A stretch of 64,000 nt of DNA from Mucilaginibacter arboris (GTDB lineage: Bacteria; Bacteroidota; Bacteroidia; Sphingobacteriales; Sphingobacteriaceae). Under the pieces are notes generated by a model that saw nothing but the letters and a program-made list of their open reading frames with translations, was not told the origin of the DNA and searched no databases. Made by a program: the position numbers and the translations under genes. The first letter of the stretch is position 1, and each line of letters starts with the position of its first letter. The stretch spans positions 310,001 through 374,000 of the forward strand of contig NZ_WPIK01000001.1 in the NCBI RefSeq assembly GCF_009754915.1. Reading direction: 5' to 3'. Positions 25,563 to 34,159 of the stretch are shown here, piece after piece.

Positions 25563-26090
25563 ATGGAAAAACAACGGATTGCGATTGATATGGACGAAGT
25601 GCTGGCAGATGTTATTGCTAAGTTTAAATTGCTTTACAAGCGCGATCATCCTAAAGAAACTTTACAGGAACTGGCAGACGGCAAAGAATTTTATGACATT
25701 GTGCCAGAACATATAGCTGGCGATTTTAGAAAACACATTTACGAAAAAGGGTTTTTCAGAGACCTGGACGTGATTAAAGACAGCCAGCGGGTAGTTAAAG
25801 AACTGGATAAAAAATATGATGTTTTTATTGTTTCTGCTGCGATGGAGTTTCGTAATTCATTGGAAGATAAAGTTGACTGGCTGGTCGATCATTTCCCTTT
25901 CATCCCATGGCAACGAACCATTTTTTGCGGCTTAAAAATAGTAAATGTTGATGTGATGATTGATGACCGCAGCCGAAATTTTACTGCATTTAATGGCCGT
26001 CCGTTGCTGTTTACTTCTCCCCATAATAAGTTAATTAACGAATTTGAAAGGGTTAATACCTGGGAAGAAGTAGCCGCAAAACTACTCTAA
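25563..26090 (+). CDS. 5'(3')-deoxyribonucleotidase-like HAD phosphatase
   Basis: 175 residues. HAD-superfamily motif I is IDMDEVLAD at about residues 8-16 (DxDxV, nucleophile Asp9 or so), motif II is in VFIVSAAMEF, and the C-terminal motif is VDVMIDDRSRNF with paired Asp. The FRDLDVIKDSQRVVKEL cap matches the NT5C group that dephosphorylates deoxyribonucleotides, keeping dNTP pools balanced. A tandem 14-base repeat lies immediately before the ATG. It converges on pfkA across a large inverted repeat. Confidence 0.87.
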   Translation: MEKQRIAIDMDEVLADVIAKFKLLYKRDHPKETLQELADGKEFYDIVPEHIAGDFRKHIYEKGFFRDLDVIKDSQRVVKELDKKYDVFIVSAAMEFRNSLEDKVDWLVDHFPFIPWQRTIFCGLKIVNVDVMIDDRSRNFTAFNGRPLLFTSPHNKLINEFERVNTWEEVAAKLL

Positions 26091-26174
26091 ATTTTAGGGT
26101 GATAAAAGAAGCAGCCTCACCCCAGCCCTCTCCAAAGGAGAGGGAGTAGGAATGCTTCTTTTATCGCCCTAAAA
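26091..26174. repeat. Inverted repeat made from two extended 12-mer copies around a G/C hairpin
   Basis: The outer arms are ATTTTAGGG(T/C)GA plus TAAAAGAAGCA on the left (26091-26113) and its complement on the right (26152-26174), with one difference. The centre holds CCCTCTCC (about 26124-26131) and GGAGAGGG (26135-26142). It lies between the convergent nucleotidase and pfkA genes and can act as a terminator for both. Similar CCCTCTCCAAAGGAGAGGG cores are common intergenic repeats in this phylum. Confidence 0.8.
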
Positions 26175-26175
26175 T

Positions 26176-27162
26176 CTACAAAGACAAAATCTCAACTATT
26201 TTTAAGAAGTTAGCGTTGATTTCTGTATTGTGTTTAATAGCATGATCAAAATCAGTATAACTAATCTCGTTATGGATGAGGCCGATCATTTCATTTCGGT
26301 GCCCGTCCAGCAAGGCTTCTACTGCCGCTACACCAACCCGGCTGGCCAAAACACGGTCCATACAAGTTGGGCTGCCGCCACGCTGGATATGGCCTAAAAT
26401 AGAAATCCGTGTATCGTAATTCGGATACTTTTCTTTGATTTTGTCCCCAATTTCAAAAGCGCCGCCCGCCTCGTCGGCTTCTGCTACAATAATAATTTTG
26501 GATGATTTATGCCTCCGGCCACGTTCTAACCTTGCAAAAACAGATTCGATACCGCTATTTATAGTTTCCGGTATCAAAATAGCTTCGGCACCGGTAGCAA
26601 TACCTGTCCGTAAAGCAATCAGTCCGCAATCCCGGCCCATTACTTCCACAATAAACAAACGGTCATGAGATTCGGCCGTGTCACGGATTTTATCTACAGC
26701 ACTAACAGCCGTATTAATAGCAGTATCATAACCGATAGTAAAATCGGTACCAAACAAATCATTATCAATTGTTCCGGGCAAGCCTACTACCGGCATATTA
26801 AATTCGTTTCCAAAAATTTTTGCGCCCGTAAAAGTTCCGTCTCCACCGATAGCAACCAAGGCATCAACCTTGTTTTTTTGTAGCTGTTCGTATGCTATTT
26901 TTCGCCCTTCAGGTGTCCTAAATAGTTCACTGCGGGCAGTTTTTAAAATAGTTCCGCCGCGCTGTACAATATTAGCTACCGAACGGCGGTCCATTAAAAA
27001 CATATCACCATTGATCATGCCTTCGTAGCCACGGCGGATACCGGTAACCTGAATATTGTAATATAAAGCCGTGCGGACAACGGCACGAATAGCAGCATTC
27101 ATTCCGGGTGCATCGCCACCAGAAGTAAATACGCCAATGTTTTCTATAGAAGAAGTACTCAT
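26176..27162 (-). CDS. pfkA: ATP-dependent 6-phosphofructokinase
   Basis: 328 residues. Commits fructose 6-phosphate to glycolysis. The sequence has GVFTSGGDAPGMNAAIRAVVR near the start, the RGYEGM loop, VAIGGDGTFTGA, the catalytic TIDNDLFGTDFTIGYDTA and MGRDCGLIAL, and GHIQRGGSPT near the C-terminus. A single-domain, bacterial ATP-type length. Followed 39 bases before the next minus-strand gene by its own start; downstream is the 12-mer inverted repeat. Confidence 0.98.
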   Translation of the reverse strand: MSTSSIENIGVFTSGGDAPGMNAAIRAVVRTALYYNIQVTGIRRGYEGMINGDMFLMDRRSVANIVQRGGTILKTARSELFRTPEGRKIAYEQLQKNKVDALVAIGGDGTFTGAKIFGNEFNMPVVGLPGTIDNDLFGTDFTIGYDTAINTAVSAVDKIRDTAESHDRLFIVEVMGRDCGLIALRTGIATGAEAILIPETINSGIESVFARLERGRRHKSSKIIIVAEADEAGGAFEIGDKIKEKYPNYDTRISILGHIQRGGSPTCMDRVLASRVGVAAVEALLDGHRNEMIGLIHNEISYTDFDHAIKHNTEINANFLKIVEILSL

Positions 27163-27203
27163 AATAATTATAATCTAAGCGGCACAAGCCCGGCTAATAC
27201 AAA

Positions 27204-27650
27204 TTATTTAACCGGAATACTGAAATCAACATCTTCTGGCGGAAGACATTGTTTATCATTACAAACCATGTATTCGAGTTTGCCTTTTATGCTGGCCTGA
27301 TCTTTTTTAAGTTTTATTTTTTGTTGAAAGACAACGCTTTTTTCAAAATAACTTACATTCATTTTAAAAGCATTTTCAAATTTGGTAACTGGTTTAGGTT
27401 CTGCAATTGCTCCGTTTAGCGCATAATCTTTTGATGGCGTAAAAGTAACTGCCGTTTTAACCGGCCCGCCATCTTTTTGCTGGGTAGAATAAATGTGCCA
27501 GCCGTTATCTATTGTTGCTTTTAACAGCAGGACTGCTTCTGTTTTGTTGATTTTTTTAGCAGCATAAGACCATTTTACAGGCGTTAAAATTTGTGCAAAT
27601 AAGCCTGTACTTAATAATGATATAACGATAAAGAGTGTTAACTTTTTCAT
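27204..27650 (-). CDS. DsbD N-terminal (thiol:disulfide interchange) domain protein
   Basis: 148 residues with a signal peptide (MKKLTLFIVISLLSTGLFAQ). The rest is one DsbD_N-like immunoglobulin-type domain: TPVKWSYAAKKINKTEAVLLL, DNGWHIYSTQQKDGGPVKT and VCNDKQCLPPEDVDFS. The last stretch holds the two cysteines that carry electrons in DsbD. There is no membrane or thioredoxin domain, so it would need a separate partner or acts as a periplasmic thiol carrier. It lies 2 bases behind birA. Confidence 0.83.
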   Translation of the reverse strand: MKKLTLFIVISLLSTGLFAQILTPVKWSYAAKKINKTEAVLLLKATIDNGWHIYSTQQKDGGPVKTAVTFTPSKDYALNGAIAEPKPVTKFENAFKMNVSYFEKSVVFQQKIKLKKDQASIKGKLEYMVCNDKQCLPPEDVDFSIPVK

Positions 27651-27652
27651 AA

Positions 27653-28423
27653 TTAGCTAAAAATAAATTTGATCTGTTTCAGATCATAAAATACAGTTTC
27701 CTTTTGTTTTTTGACACCTAAGAAACCAAAATGGTTTACCGCGAATATTTCTCCTTCAAAAACTTCATTGTTTGCTTTAAATTGAAGTGTTTTCCTAAAA
27801 CCATACAGATTATCTAAGTATTCCTGTTTAATTTCTTCAGATTTGCCCGCCTTTAACTTTAAATAATAAAATTCTATTCCGGCACAAATTTGTAACAATA
27901 CTTCTTTTAAACTGCATTCTTTTTGAAGAATTTGCTTTACAGAAACAGGGTTTGGCAAGTGGCCAGGGAAATTTTCCTGATTAATATTGATGCCGATACC
28001 AATAATCGAATGTTTAATGTTTTTACCAGCCAAAACATTTTCTATCAAGATGCCGCCAAGCTTCTTTTGACCATAATAAATATCATTCGGCCATTTTATA
28101 CACGTATCCTTTCCTAAGATTTTTTGTAACGGTTTTATTACCCCTAAACTGATGGCGGTTAAGAGATCAAAAGAATTGGCCAGCATTAAAAACCCGGGAA
28201 GCAAAAGTAAACTAAAAGTCAGGTTTTTACCTGCTTCGCTATGCCATCCATTTTGTTGCTGTCCTTTTCCCGCCGTTTGCTGTTCTGCCATAATGACTGT
28301 TCCTTCCGGCAATGGCGTGGAATTTGCCATTAGTTGTTTCATCAGGTCGTTGGTGGACGTTATTTCCTTAAATGACAGAATATTTTGCCCAACAAATGCA
28401 TTCGAAATTATGTTATTTTGCAA
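27653..28423 (-). CDS. birA: Biotin--[acetyl-CoA-carboxylase] ligase
   Basis: About 256 residues from a TTG at 28423 (LQNNIISNAFVGQNI...). A longer TTG-started frame begins at 28456. Motifs: EITSTNDLMKQL, MAEQQTAGKGQQQNGWHSEAG with the GKG biotinyl-AMP loop, LTFSLLL, IKWPNDIYYGQKKLGGIL and IGIGININQENFP. It attaches biotin to carboxylase subunits. There is no N-terminal helix-turn-helix domain, so it is a mono-functional ligase and not a repressor. It is divergent from rsfS. Confidence 0.94.
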   Translation of the reverse strand: MQNNIISNAFVGQNILSFKEITSTNDLMKQLMANSTPLPEGTVIMAEQQTAGKGQQQNGWHSEAGKNLTFSLLLLPGFLMLANSFDLLTAISLGVIKPLQKILGKDTCIKWPNDIYYGQKKLGGILIENVLAGKNIKHSIIGIGININQENFPGHLPNPVSVKQILQKECSLKEVLLQICAGIEFYYLKLKAGKSEEIKQEYLDNLYGFRKTLQFKANNEVFEGEIFAVNHFGFLGVKKQKETVFYDLKQIKFIFS

Positions 28424-28471
28424 AGTAGAATAAAACGTGTGTAAATTCGTTTTCAAAACTAAGTGTTTTTA

Positions 28472-28846
28472 ATGGTAATAAACAAGAATAAATTAGAATC
28501 AGCCTTAATTTCAGAAGTCATTATTAATGGGATCCAGGAAAAAAAAGGCAATGATATTGTTAGATTAGACCTCAGAAATATCCGCAGTTCGGTGTCAGAT
28601 TATTTTGTGATCTGCCATGCCGAATCAACCACCCAGGTAAAGGCTATTGCAGGAAGCGTAGAAGAAGAAGTTTACAAAGCTTTGAAGCAAGACCCCTGGA
28701 GGAAAGAAGGTTTTGAATACGGAGAGTGGATTTTATTAGATTACATTGACGTTGTAGTACACATATTTAAAACAGATAAACGCGAGTTTTACGGGATAGA
28801 AGAATTGTGGGGCGATGCCGAATTTAAATCTTATAAAAGTGCTTAA
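28472..28846 (+). CDS. rsfS: Ribosomal silencing factor RsfS
   Basis: 124 residues from the ATG at 28472; a GTG three codons upstream also fits the frame. It binds uL14 on the 50S subunit and keeps it from joining 30S in starvation. Family sequence: LRNIRSSVSDYFVICHAEST, QVKAIAGSVEEEVYKAL and GEWILLDYIDVVVHIFKTDKREFYGIEELWGDA. It reads toward ftsH, 47 bases further on, the standard Bacteroidota neighbour. Confidence 0.95.
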   Translation: MVINKNKLESALISEVIINGIQEKKGNDIVRLDLRNIRSSVSDYFVICHAESTTQVKAIAGSVEEEVYKALKQDPWRKEGFEYGEWILLDYIDVVVHIFKTDKREFYGIEELWGDAEFKSYKSA

Positions 28847-28893
28847 TTTGTTTCTGGTCCTGTAGTGTTTTATATAATATGTGTTTGTAAAAA

Positions 28894-31008
28894 ATGAAAG
28901 AAAAAAACTCTGAAAATCAGAAAACTATCCGCCGGATACCTAATAAAAAAACTACACCAAAACCGCCTAAATTTAACTTTATGTGGATCTATGCAATTGC
29001 TGTAATAGGATTGCTGGTTGTACCTTATTTTTTTGGCGGCAGCGGAGGCAAGCTTATTAACTTTCAAACTTTTGAAAGTAGTATGCTGAGAAAAGGCGAC
29101 GTTGATAAAATTGTTGCTTATAAAAACGGTGACTTGGTAGTAGCCGAAGTTTATATTAAAAAAGACAGTTTGAACAAAACTGATTATGCAGATGTGCGTG
29201 ATAAACGCTCTTTTAATATGGCTAATGATAATGCCCAGTATTATTTTACTGATGCATCTTACGAAAGCCTGAAACAATCTGTACAAAACGCACAAAAAGA
29301 CATACCTGACGCACAAAAAGTACCGATTACTTACGAGCAGCACGAAAGCATCTTTTCCAGTTGGTTAGTTCAAACCATTATTATGGTTGCTTTATTTGCC
29401 GGCATGTGGATGTTAATTATGCGCAGAATGGGCGGCGGATCTGGCGGTGGCCCAGGCGGGCAAATTTTCAATATTGGTAAATCTAAAGCTACTTTATTTG
29501 ATAAAGAATCTCAGGTTAATGTTACTTTTAATGATGTTGCCGGCTTAGAAGAAGCAAAACAGGAAGTAATGGAAATTGTAGATTTCCTTAAAAATCCAAA
29601 GAAATACACCAACTTAGGTGGTAAAATACCGAAAGGTGCTTTGCTGATCGGTTCTCCTGGAACAGGTAAAACTTTACTGGCAAAAGCAGTAGCTGGTGAA
29701 GCACAAGTACCTTTCTTCTCGCTTTCAGGTTCAGATTTTGTAGAAATGTTTGTAGGTGTAGGCGCTTCCCGTGTGCGTGATTTATTTAAGCAAGCAAAAG
29801 ACAAGGCCCCTTGTATCATTTTTATTGATGAGATTGATGCAATTGGCCGTGCCCGTGGCAAAAACAACATTGTAGGCGGTAATGATGAACGCGAAAATAC
29901 CCTAAACCAGTTGTTAGTTGAAATGGATGGATTTGGAACTGATTCCGGTATCATTATTCTGGCAGCTACTAACCGCCCGGATGTACTGGATTCGGCTTTA
30001 ATGCGTCCGGGACGTTTTGACAGACAGGTTTCTATTGATAAACCTGATTTGAATGGCCGCGAACAAATCTTTAAAGTACATTTATTGCCGGTAAAAACAG
30101 CATCAGATGTGGATGCAAAAAAACTTTCGGCCCAAACGCCTGGTTTTGCCGGTGCAGAAATTGCCAATGTTTGTAATGAAGCAGCCTTAATTGCTGCCCG
30201 TAAAAACAAAGAAGCTGTAGATATGCAGGATTTTCAGGATGCAGTTGACCGTGTAATTGGCGGATTGGAAAAGAAAAACAAGATCATTTCCCCAGAGGAA
30301 AAAAGAATTGTTGCTTTTCACGAAGCCGGGCATGCCATAGCCGGTTGGTTTTTAGAACATGCTGATCCTTTGGTAAAAGTTTCTATCGTTCCGCGTGGTG
30401 TTGCAGCTTTAGGTTATGCACAATATTTGCCAAAAGAACAGTTTTTATATACTACAGAACAACTAACCGATGGTTTATGTATGACGATGGGTGGCCGTGT
30501 AGCAGAAGATATAGTTTTCAATAAAATATCAACCGGAGCACAAAACGACTTGGAACGGATAACCAAACTTTCTTATGCTATGGTTTCTATTTATGGTATG
30601 AACGATAAAGTTGGAAATGTATCTTTTAATGATACACAAGGCGAGTATCAGTTTAACAAACCCTATTCAGAAAAAACATCTGAATTAATTGATAACGAGG
30701 TCCGTAATTTAATTAACAATGTTTACGAACGCACGAAGCAGTTGCTGATGGAAAAACGTGAGGGATTGGATAAATTGGCCCATAAATTATTGGAAAAAGA
30801 GATCCTGTTTCAATCTGACCTGGAAGAAATTTTAGGCAAACGACCTTTTGAACATCGTACCACTTATGATGAATTTGTGAACGGAGAAGAACCATCATCA
30901 AATTTGGAACCGGTTGAACAAAACCTGATCCATGAAGGTGTTGGTGATCATTCCGGAACTTTCGCCAGAAACCCGGAAGAAACCGGTGCAAATTCAAAAC
31001 CAGAATAA
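28894..31008 (+). CDS. ftsH: ATP-dependent zinc metalloprotease FtsH
   Basis: 704 residues. Membrane-bound hexameric AAA+ protease that removes damaged and short-lived membrane and cytosolic proteins. Two membrane helices (about 30-48 and 155-175) flank a periplasmic domain. The AAA module has Walker A GSPGTGKT (about 253-260), Walker B IIFIDEID, an ATNRPD sensor region and the RPGRFDR arginine fingers. The protease motif HEAGH lies at His476-His480. A Gly/Pro-rich linker follows the second helix. A clear terminator follows the gene. Confidence 0.98.
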   Translation: MKEKNSENQKTIRRIPNKKTTPKPPKFNFMWIYAIAVIGLLVVPYFFGGSGGKLINFQTFESSMLRKGDVDKIVAYKNGDLVVAEVYIKKDSLNKTDYADVRDKRSFNMANDNAQYYFTDASYESLKQSVQNAQKDIPDAQKVPITYEQHESIFSSWLVQTIIMVALFAGMWMLIMRRMGGGSGGGPGGQIFNIGKSKATLFDKESQVNVTFNDVAGLEEAKQEVMEIVDFLKNPKKYTNLGGKIPKGALLIGSPGTGKTLLAKAVAGEAQVPFFSLSGSDFVEMFVGVGASRVRDLFKQAKDKAPCIIFIDEIDAIGRARGKNNIVGGNDERENTLNQLLVEMDGFGTDSGIIILAATNRPDVLDSALMRPGRFDRQVSIDKPDLNGREQIFKVHLLPVKTASDVDAKKLSAQTPGFAGAEIANVCNEAALIAARKNKEAVDMQDFQDAVDRVIGGLEKKNKIISPEEKRIVAFHEAGHAIAGWFLEHADPLVKVSIVPRGVAALGYAQYLPKEQFLYTTEQLTDGLCMTMGGRVAEDIVFNKISTGAQNDLERITKLSYAMVSIYGMNDKVGNVSFNDTQGEYQFNKPYSEKTSELIDNEVRNLINNVYERTKQLLMEKREGLDKLAHKLLEKEILFQSDLEEILGKRPFEHRTTYDEFVNGEEPSSNLEPVEQNLIHEGVGDHSGTFARNPEETGANSKPE

Positions 31009-31026
31009 ACATTTGCAACTCATTTT

Positions 31027-31061
31027 AAGCCACTATGTAAACGCATAGTGGCTTTTATTTT
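31027..31061 (+). terminator. Rho-independent terminator of ftsH
   Basis: An 11-base perfect stem (31027-31037 with 31044-31054), a 6-base loop and a T-rich tail TTTTATTTT. Confidence 0.9.
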
Positions 31062-31064
31062 GAA

Positions 31065-31712
31065 ATGAAAGACAACACGACCCCAAAAGAGCAACTGCTG
31101 AAAAAGATACGTAAGGCTTTGCTGGAAAAACGCGATAACCCCTATCCGCAACTGGAAGATGTACCGCTGTACCCACCACAGAACGATATTCTGGAAATGA
31201 TGTTTGCCGAACAATTTACGGCTGTTGCCGGTCAGTTTATTTTTTGTGAAGATGAAATACAGTTCATCGAAAACCTGCTCACACTTGCCGAGCAGCGCAA
31301 CTGGCATAAAATATATTGCTGGGAAAGTTATCTGCAAAATATCCTCAAAACATACGAATATCCTTATTTTGAAACAGACAAAGATTTTGAGCAGGCAGAA
31401 GTCGGATTAACCTTATGCGATGCTTTAATTGCCAGAAACGGAAGTATTTTAATTACCAACGGAAGTGCTGCTGGCAGACGATTAAGTATTTACCCGCACC
31501 AACATATAGTTTTGGCCTACACCTCTCAGTTAGTTTTAGATTTAAAAGATGGATTTAAATTGCTTAAAGATAAATACAAAAACAAACTGCCATCCATGAT
31601 TTCTACCATAACAGGCCCAAGCAGAACAGCGGACATCGAAAAAACACTGGTAATTGGTGCGCATGGCCCAAAAGAAATTTTTGTTTTTCTGTTAGATGAT
31701 TTACAGGCATAA
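31065..31712 (+). CDS. LUD domain (LutC/YkgG-like) protein
   Basis: 215 residues, one LUD domain: KDNTTPKEQLLKKIRKALLEKR, QFIENLLTLAEQRNW, VGLTLCDALIARNGSILITNGS, AAGRRLSIYPHQHIVLAYTSQLV and MISTITGPSRTADIEKTLVIGAHGP. LUD domains occur in LutB/LutC of the lactate oxidase complex. No lutA or lutB lies here, so the role is open. Its TAA stop is the first three bases of a 12-mer copy (31710-31721). Confidence 0.86.
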   Translation: MKDNTTPKEQLLKKIRKALLEKRDNPYPQLEDVPLYPPQNDILEMMFAEQFTAVAGQFIFCEDEIQFIENLLTLAEQRNWHKIYCWESYLQNILKTYEYPYFETDKDFEQAEVGLTLCDALIARNGSILITNGSAAGRRLSIYPHQHIVLAYTSQLVLDLKDGFKLLKDKYKNKLPSMISTITGPSRTADIEKTLVIGAHGPKEIFVFLLDDLQA

Positions 31713-31721
31713 AAGAAGCAT
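31710..31721 (-). repeat. Dispersed 12-mer overlapping a stop codon
   Basis: TAAAAGAAGCAT, exact. The first three bases are the TAA stop of the LUD gene. Confidence 0.9.
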
Positions 31722-31768
31722 TTGTTGCAGATAGTTAATGGTTGATAGCTAAGCAAAGTTTACAGCCA

Positions 31769-31807
31769 TAAAAGAAGCATGTTCCGTTTTTAGCAATGCT
31801 TCTTTTA
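31769..31807. terminator. Hairpin formed by two facing 12-mers
   Basis: TAAAAGAAGCAT (31769-31780) and ATGCTTCTTTTA (31796-31807) form a 12-base perfect stem with a 15-base loop. After it come TCGGC and a T run (TTTTTTT), so it can work as a terminator of the LUD gene. Confidence 0.8.
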
Positions 31808-31835
31808 TCGGCTTTTTTTATTGATCTATTATTCT

Positions 31836-31861
31836 AAATACTAAAAATATTAGTATTTTTG
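31836..31861 (+). promoter_or_regulatory. Promoter of the radical SAM gene with overlapping inverted repeat
   Basis: The -7 box TATTTTTG (31854-31861) ends 3 bases before the ATG. A 9-base inverted repeat, AAATACTAA (31836-31844) and TTAGTATTT (31850-31858), covers the spacer and part of the box. It looks like a repressor operator. Confidence 0.5.
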
Positions 31862-31864
31862 TTT

Positions 31865-32935
31865 ATGGATCAGCAGGAAAACGAAGCGTATTTTAAAGGC
31901 AGAGGTGCGCAGTTAAACACGCACAACAAGTTTTTGCAAAACAAATACGTAAGAGAATTTGAGGAAGGATTGGACGAGCCGTTTTTAGAAAATAGCAAAA
32001 CCCAGTTTTTTAACGAGTCCCCTAAAAACATTGTCAGCGAATCAAACAGTCCAGATTTATCTTTTAATTATTCCATCAACCCATACCAGGGCTGCGAACA
32101 TGGCTGCATTTATTGTTACGCCCGCAACTCGCATGAATATTACGGTTTTAGCGCAGGCCTCGATTTTGAACGAAAGATCATTGTTAAACATAATGCTGCC
32201 CTTCTGCTGGAAAAATACTTCAACAAAAAGAATTATCAGCCTGCCGTAATTGCACTTTCCGGCAATACAGATTGTTATCAGCCAATAGAAAAAAAGTTAA
32301 AAATCACACGTTCTTTGCTGGAGGTTTTTTTAAAATATAAGCATCCGATTAGCATCATCACTAAAAATAACCTGATCCTTCGTGACATCGATTTAGTTGA
32401 AGCTTTAGCCAGGCTTGATTTGATCCATGTTAACGTTTCCATCACTTCTTTATCGGAAGATTTACGTTTGAAATTAGAACCTCGTACCGTAACCGCTGCC
32501 GGCCGTTTAAACGTAATCAAAAAACTTTCGGAAGCAGGTGTACCTGTCCGGGTAATGGTAGCCCCTATTATTCCGGGTTTAAACAGTCACGAAATTACAA
32601 ACATTATTAAAGCTGCCGCTAATTGTGGCGCGCGGGATGCAGCTTATACTATCGTGAGGCTGAACGGTTCAATCGGAGCTATTTTTACCGATTGGATTTA
32701 CAAAGCGTTTCCGGATCAGGCAGAAAAAGTATTGCATCAAATTGAGAATTGCCATGGAGGAAAACTTAATGATTCCCGCTGGGGGACACGGAAAAGTGGT
32801 GACGGGAATATTGCAGCATCAATCCAGCAATTCTTTACAATTGCTTGTAAAAAATACCTGAACGAACGCAAAATCCCTCCTTATAACCTCAACCATTTTA
32901 TAAACCAGCATGGCAGGCAAACAGAATTATTTTGA
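31865..32935 (+). CDS. PA0069-type radical SAM protein
   Basis: 356 residues from the ATG at 31865 (a TTG two codons earlier overlaps the -7 box). It has the radical SAM cluster C-x3-C-x2-C in GCEHGCIYCYARNSHEYYG (about 75-90), then ALSGNTDCYQPIEKKLKITR, SIITKNNLILRDIDLV and VRVMVAPIIPGLN. It belongs to the spore-photoproduct-lyase-like PA0069 group, widespread in bacteria. No reaction is assigned. It contains no methyltransferase or repair fusion. A small hairpin (32938-32961, 8-base arms) follows. Confidence 0.9.
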   Translation: MDQQENEAYFKGRGAQLNTHNKFLQNKYVREFEEGLDEPFLENSKTQFFNESPKNIVSESNSPDLSFNYSINPYQGCEHGCIYCYARNSHEYYGFSAGLDFERKIIVKHNAALLLEKYFNKKNYQPAVIALSGNTDCYQPIEKKLKITRSLLEVFLKYKHPISIITKNNLILRDIDLVEALARLDLIHVNVSITSLSEDLRLKLEPRTVTAAGRLNVIKKLSEAGVPVRVMVAPIIPGLNSHEITNIIKAAANCGARDAAYTIVRLNGSIGAIFTDWIYKAFPDQAEKVLHQIENCHGGKLNDSRWGTRKSGDGNIAASIQQFFTIACKKYLNERKIPPYNLNHFINQHGRQTELF

Positions 32936-32937
32936 TC

Positions 32938-32961
32938 CTATTTTGAAAATCAACAAAATAG
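32938..32961 (+). terminator. Weak hairpin after the radical SAM gene
   Basis: CTATTTTG (32938-32945) and CAAAATAG (32954-32961) pair perfectly, loop of 8. It is A/T-rich. Another short palindrome, ATACCA-TTT-TGGTAT, lies closer to the next gene (about 32979-32993) and could be an operator. Confidence 0.45.
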
Positions 32962-33008
32962 CATTAATTTTATACTAAATACCATTTTGGTATAGAGTAT
33001 AAAAAATT

Positions 33009-34088
33009 ATGCAAGCCGATATCCGTTCGGTAATTGTTGCTACCGGAAGTTATATTCCGGAAGTTATCATTACCAGTACTCACTTTATTAACCACCGTTT
33101 TTTTGAGAAAAACGGGAACCCGATTGCTAAAACCAACGAGGTTATTTTAGACCAGTTTAAAAACATTACTGAGATAGAAGAAAGGCGTTACGCAAAAAAG
33201 GATCAAAACACATCCGATTTAGGTTTTTTAGCCGCAAAAGATGCACTGGAAAGTTCGGGCATAGATGGAGAAACACTCGATTACATTATTGTAGCCCACA
33301 ATTTTGGCGATATTGCTTACGGTACAAACCGTGTTGATTTAGTCCCTACACTCGCTGCAAGAATTAAGCAGCTTTTACAAATCAAAAACCCAGATTGTGT
33401 GGCTTATGATTTGCCTTTTGGCTGCCCGGGCTGGGTAGAAGGTGTTATTCAGGCTAATTATTTCCTTAAATCAGGCGATGCCAAAAGATGCATGGTAATT
33501 GGGGCCGAAGTACTTTCCAGGATCACTGATCCGCATGACCGTGATACCATGATTTATGCTGATGGTGCCGGCGCTGTTATTTTAGAAGCTGTTGCTGCTG
33601 CTGATGTTGGGATTTTAGCACACAAAACACAATCTCATGCGGTTGATTATGCTGATCTGCTAACCATGGGCCCTTCTTTTGCGCCCGAAAAAGGAATAGA
33701 AAAGGATTTATTTATTAAGATGAATGGCCGGAAGCTGTACGAATATGCGCTGGTCCATGTACCGCAAGTAATAAAAATGGCGCTTGATAAAGCAAACGTA
33801 TGTTTATATGATATAAAAAAAGTATTAATTCATCAGGCAAACGGGAAAATGGACACGGCCATTATGCAACGTGTTTTTAAACTTTACGGCGAAGAAGAAT
33901 TTCCGGCGGAGTTAATGCCGATGAATATTTCTCATTATGGCAATAGTTCTGTCGCTACTGTTCCAACACTGCTCGATACTATCTTAAAAGGCAAAATGGA
34001 AGGACAAGCTATTCATCCCGGAGATAAAATTTTGTTTGCTTCCGTTGGTGCCGGCATGAACATTAATGCTATTGTTTATCAGAATTAA
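33009..34088 (+). CDS. 3-oxoacyl-ACP synthase III family protein
   Basis: 359 residues, thiolase fold of the FabH/KASIII type. The catalytic triad is visible: Cys139 in FGCPGW, His275 in IHQANG and Asn312 in HYGNSS. It condenses acyl-CoA with malonyl-ACP or a related acceptor. It has the ATGSYIPEVIITSTHF start and the EERRYAKKDQNTSDL region of FabH relatives. It is longer than typical FabH (about 320) and stands without fatty-acid genes, so it may make a special starter or lipid rather than general fatty acids. Confidence 0.87.
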   Translation: MQADIRSVIVATGSYIPEVIITSTHFINHRFFEKNGNPIAKTNEVILDQFKNITEIEERRYAKKDQNTSDLGFLAAKDALESSGIDGETLDYIIVAHNFGDIAYGTNRVDLVPTLAARIKQLLQIKNPDCVAYDLPFGCPGWVEGVIQANYFLKSGDAKRCMVIGAEVLSRITDPHDRDTMIYADGAGAVILEAVAAADVGILAHKTQSHAVDYADLLTMGPSFAPEKGIEKDLFIKMNGRKLYEYALVHVPQVIKMALDKANVCLYDIKKVLIHQANGKMDTAIMQRVFKLYGEEEFPAELMPMNISHYGNSSVATVPTLLDTILKGKMEGQAIHPGDKILFASVGAGMNINAIVYQN

Positions 34089-34093
34089 GCCTG

Positions 34094-34105
34094 ATGCTTC
34101 TTTTA
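34094..34105 (+). repeat. Dispersed 12-mer, intergenic copy
   Basis: Exact copy 5 bases behind the stop of the KASIII gene, followed by CCGCATAAAA. Confidence 0.9.
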
Positions 34106-34115
34106 CCGCATAAAA

Positions 34116-34145
34116 AAAGGTGGCCTTTCGGTCACCTTTAATTTT
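34116..34145. terminator. Bidirectional terminator
   Basis: Stem 34116-34125 with 34130-34139 (10 pairs, one G-T), loop TTTC, and then TAATTTTTA. It lies between the convergent KASIII and zinc-ribbon genes. Confidence 0.8.
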
Positions 34146-34159
34146 TATGTTTATAGAAT

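Noticed and set aside
29511-30209. A 232-codon open frame antisense to ftsH
   Set aside because: It mirrors the AAA domain; long antisense frames are expected opposite this codon usage.
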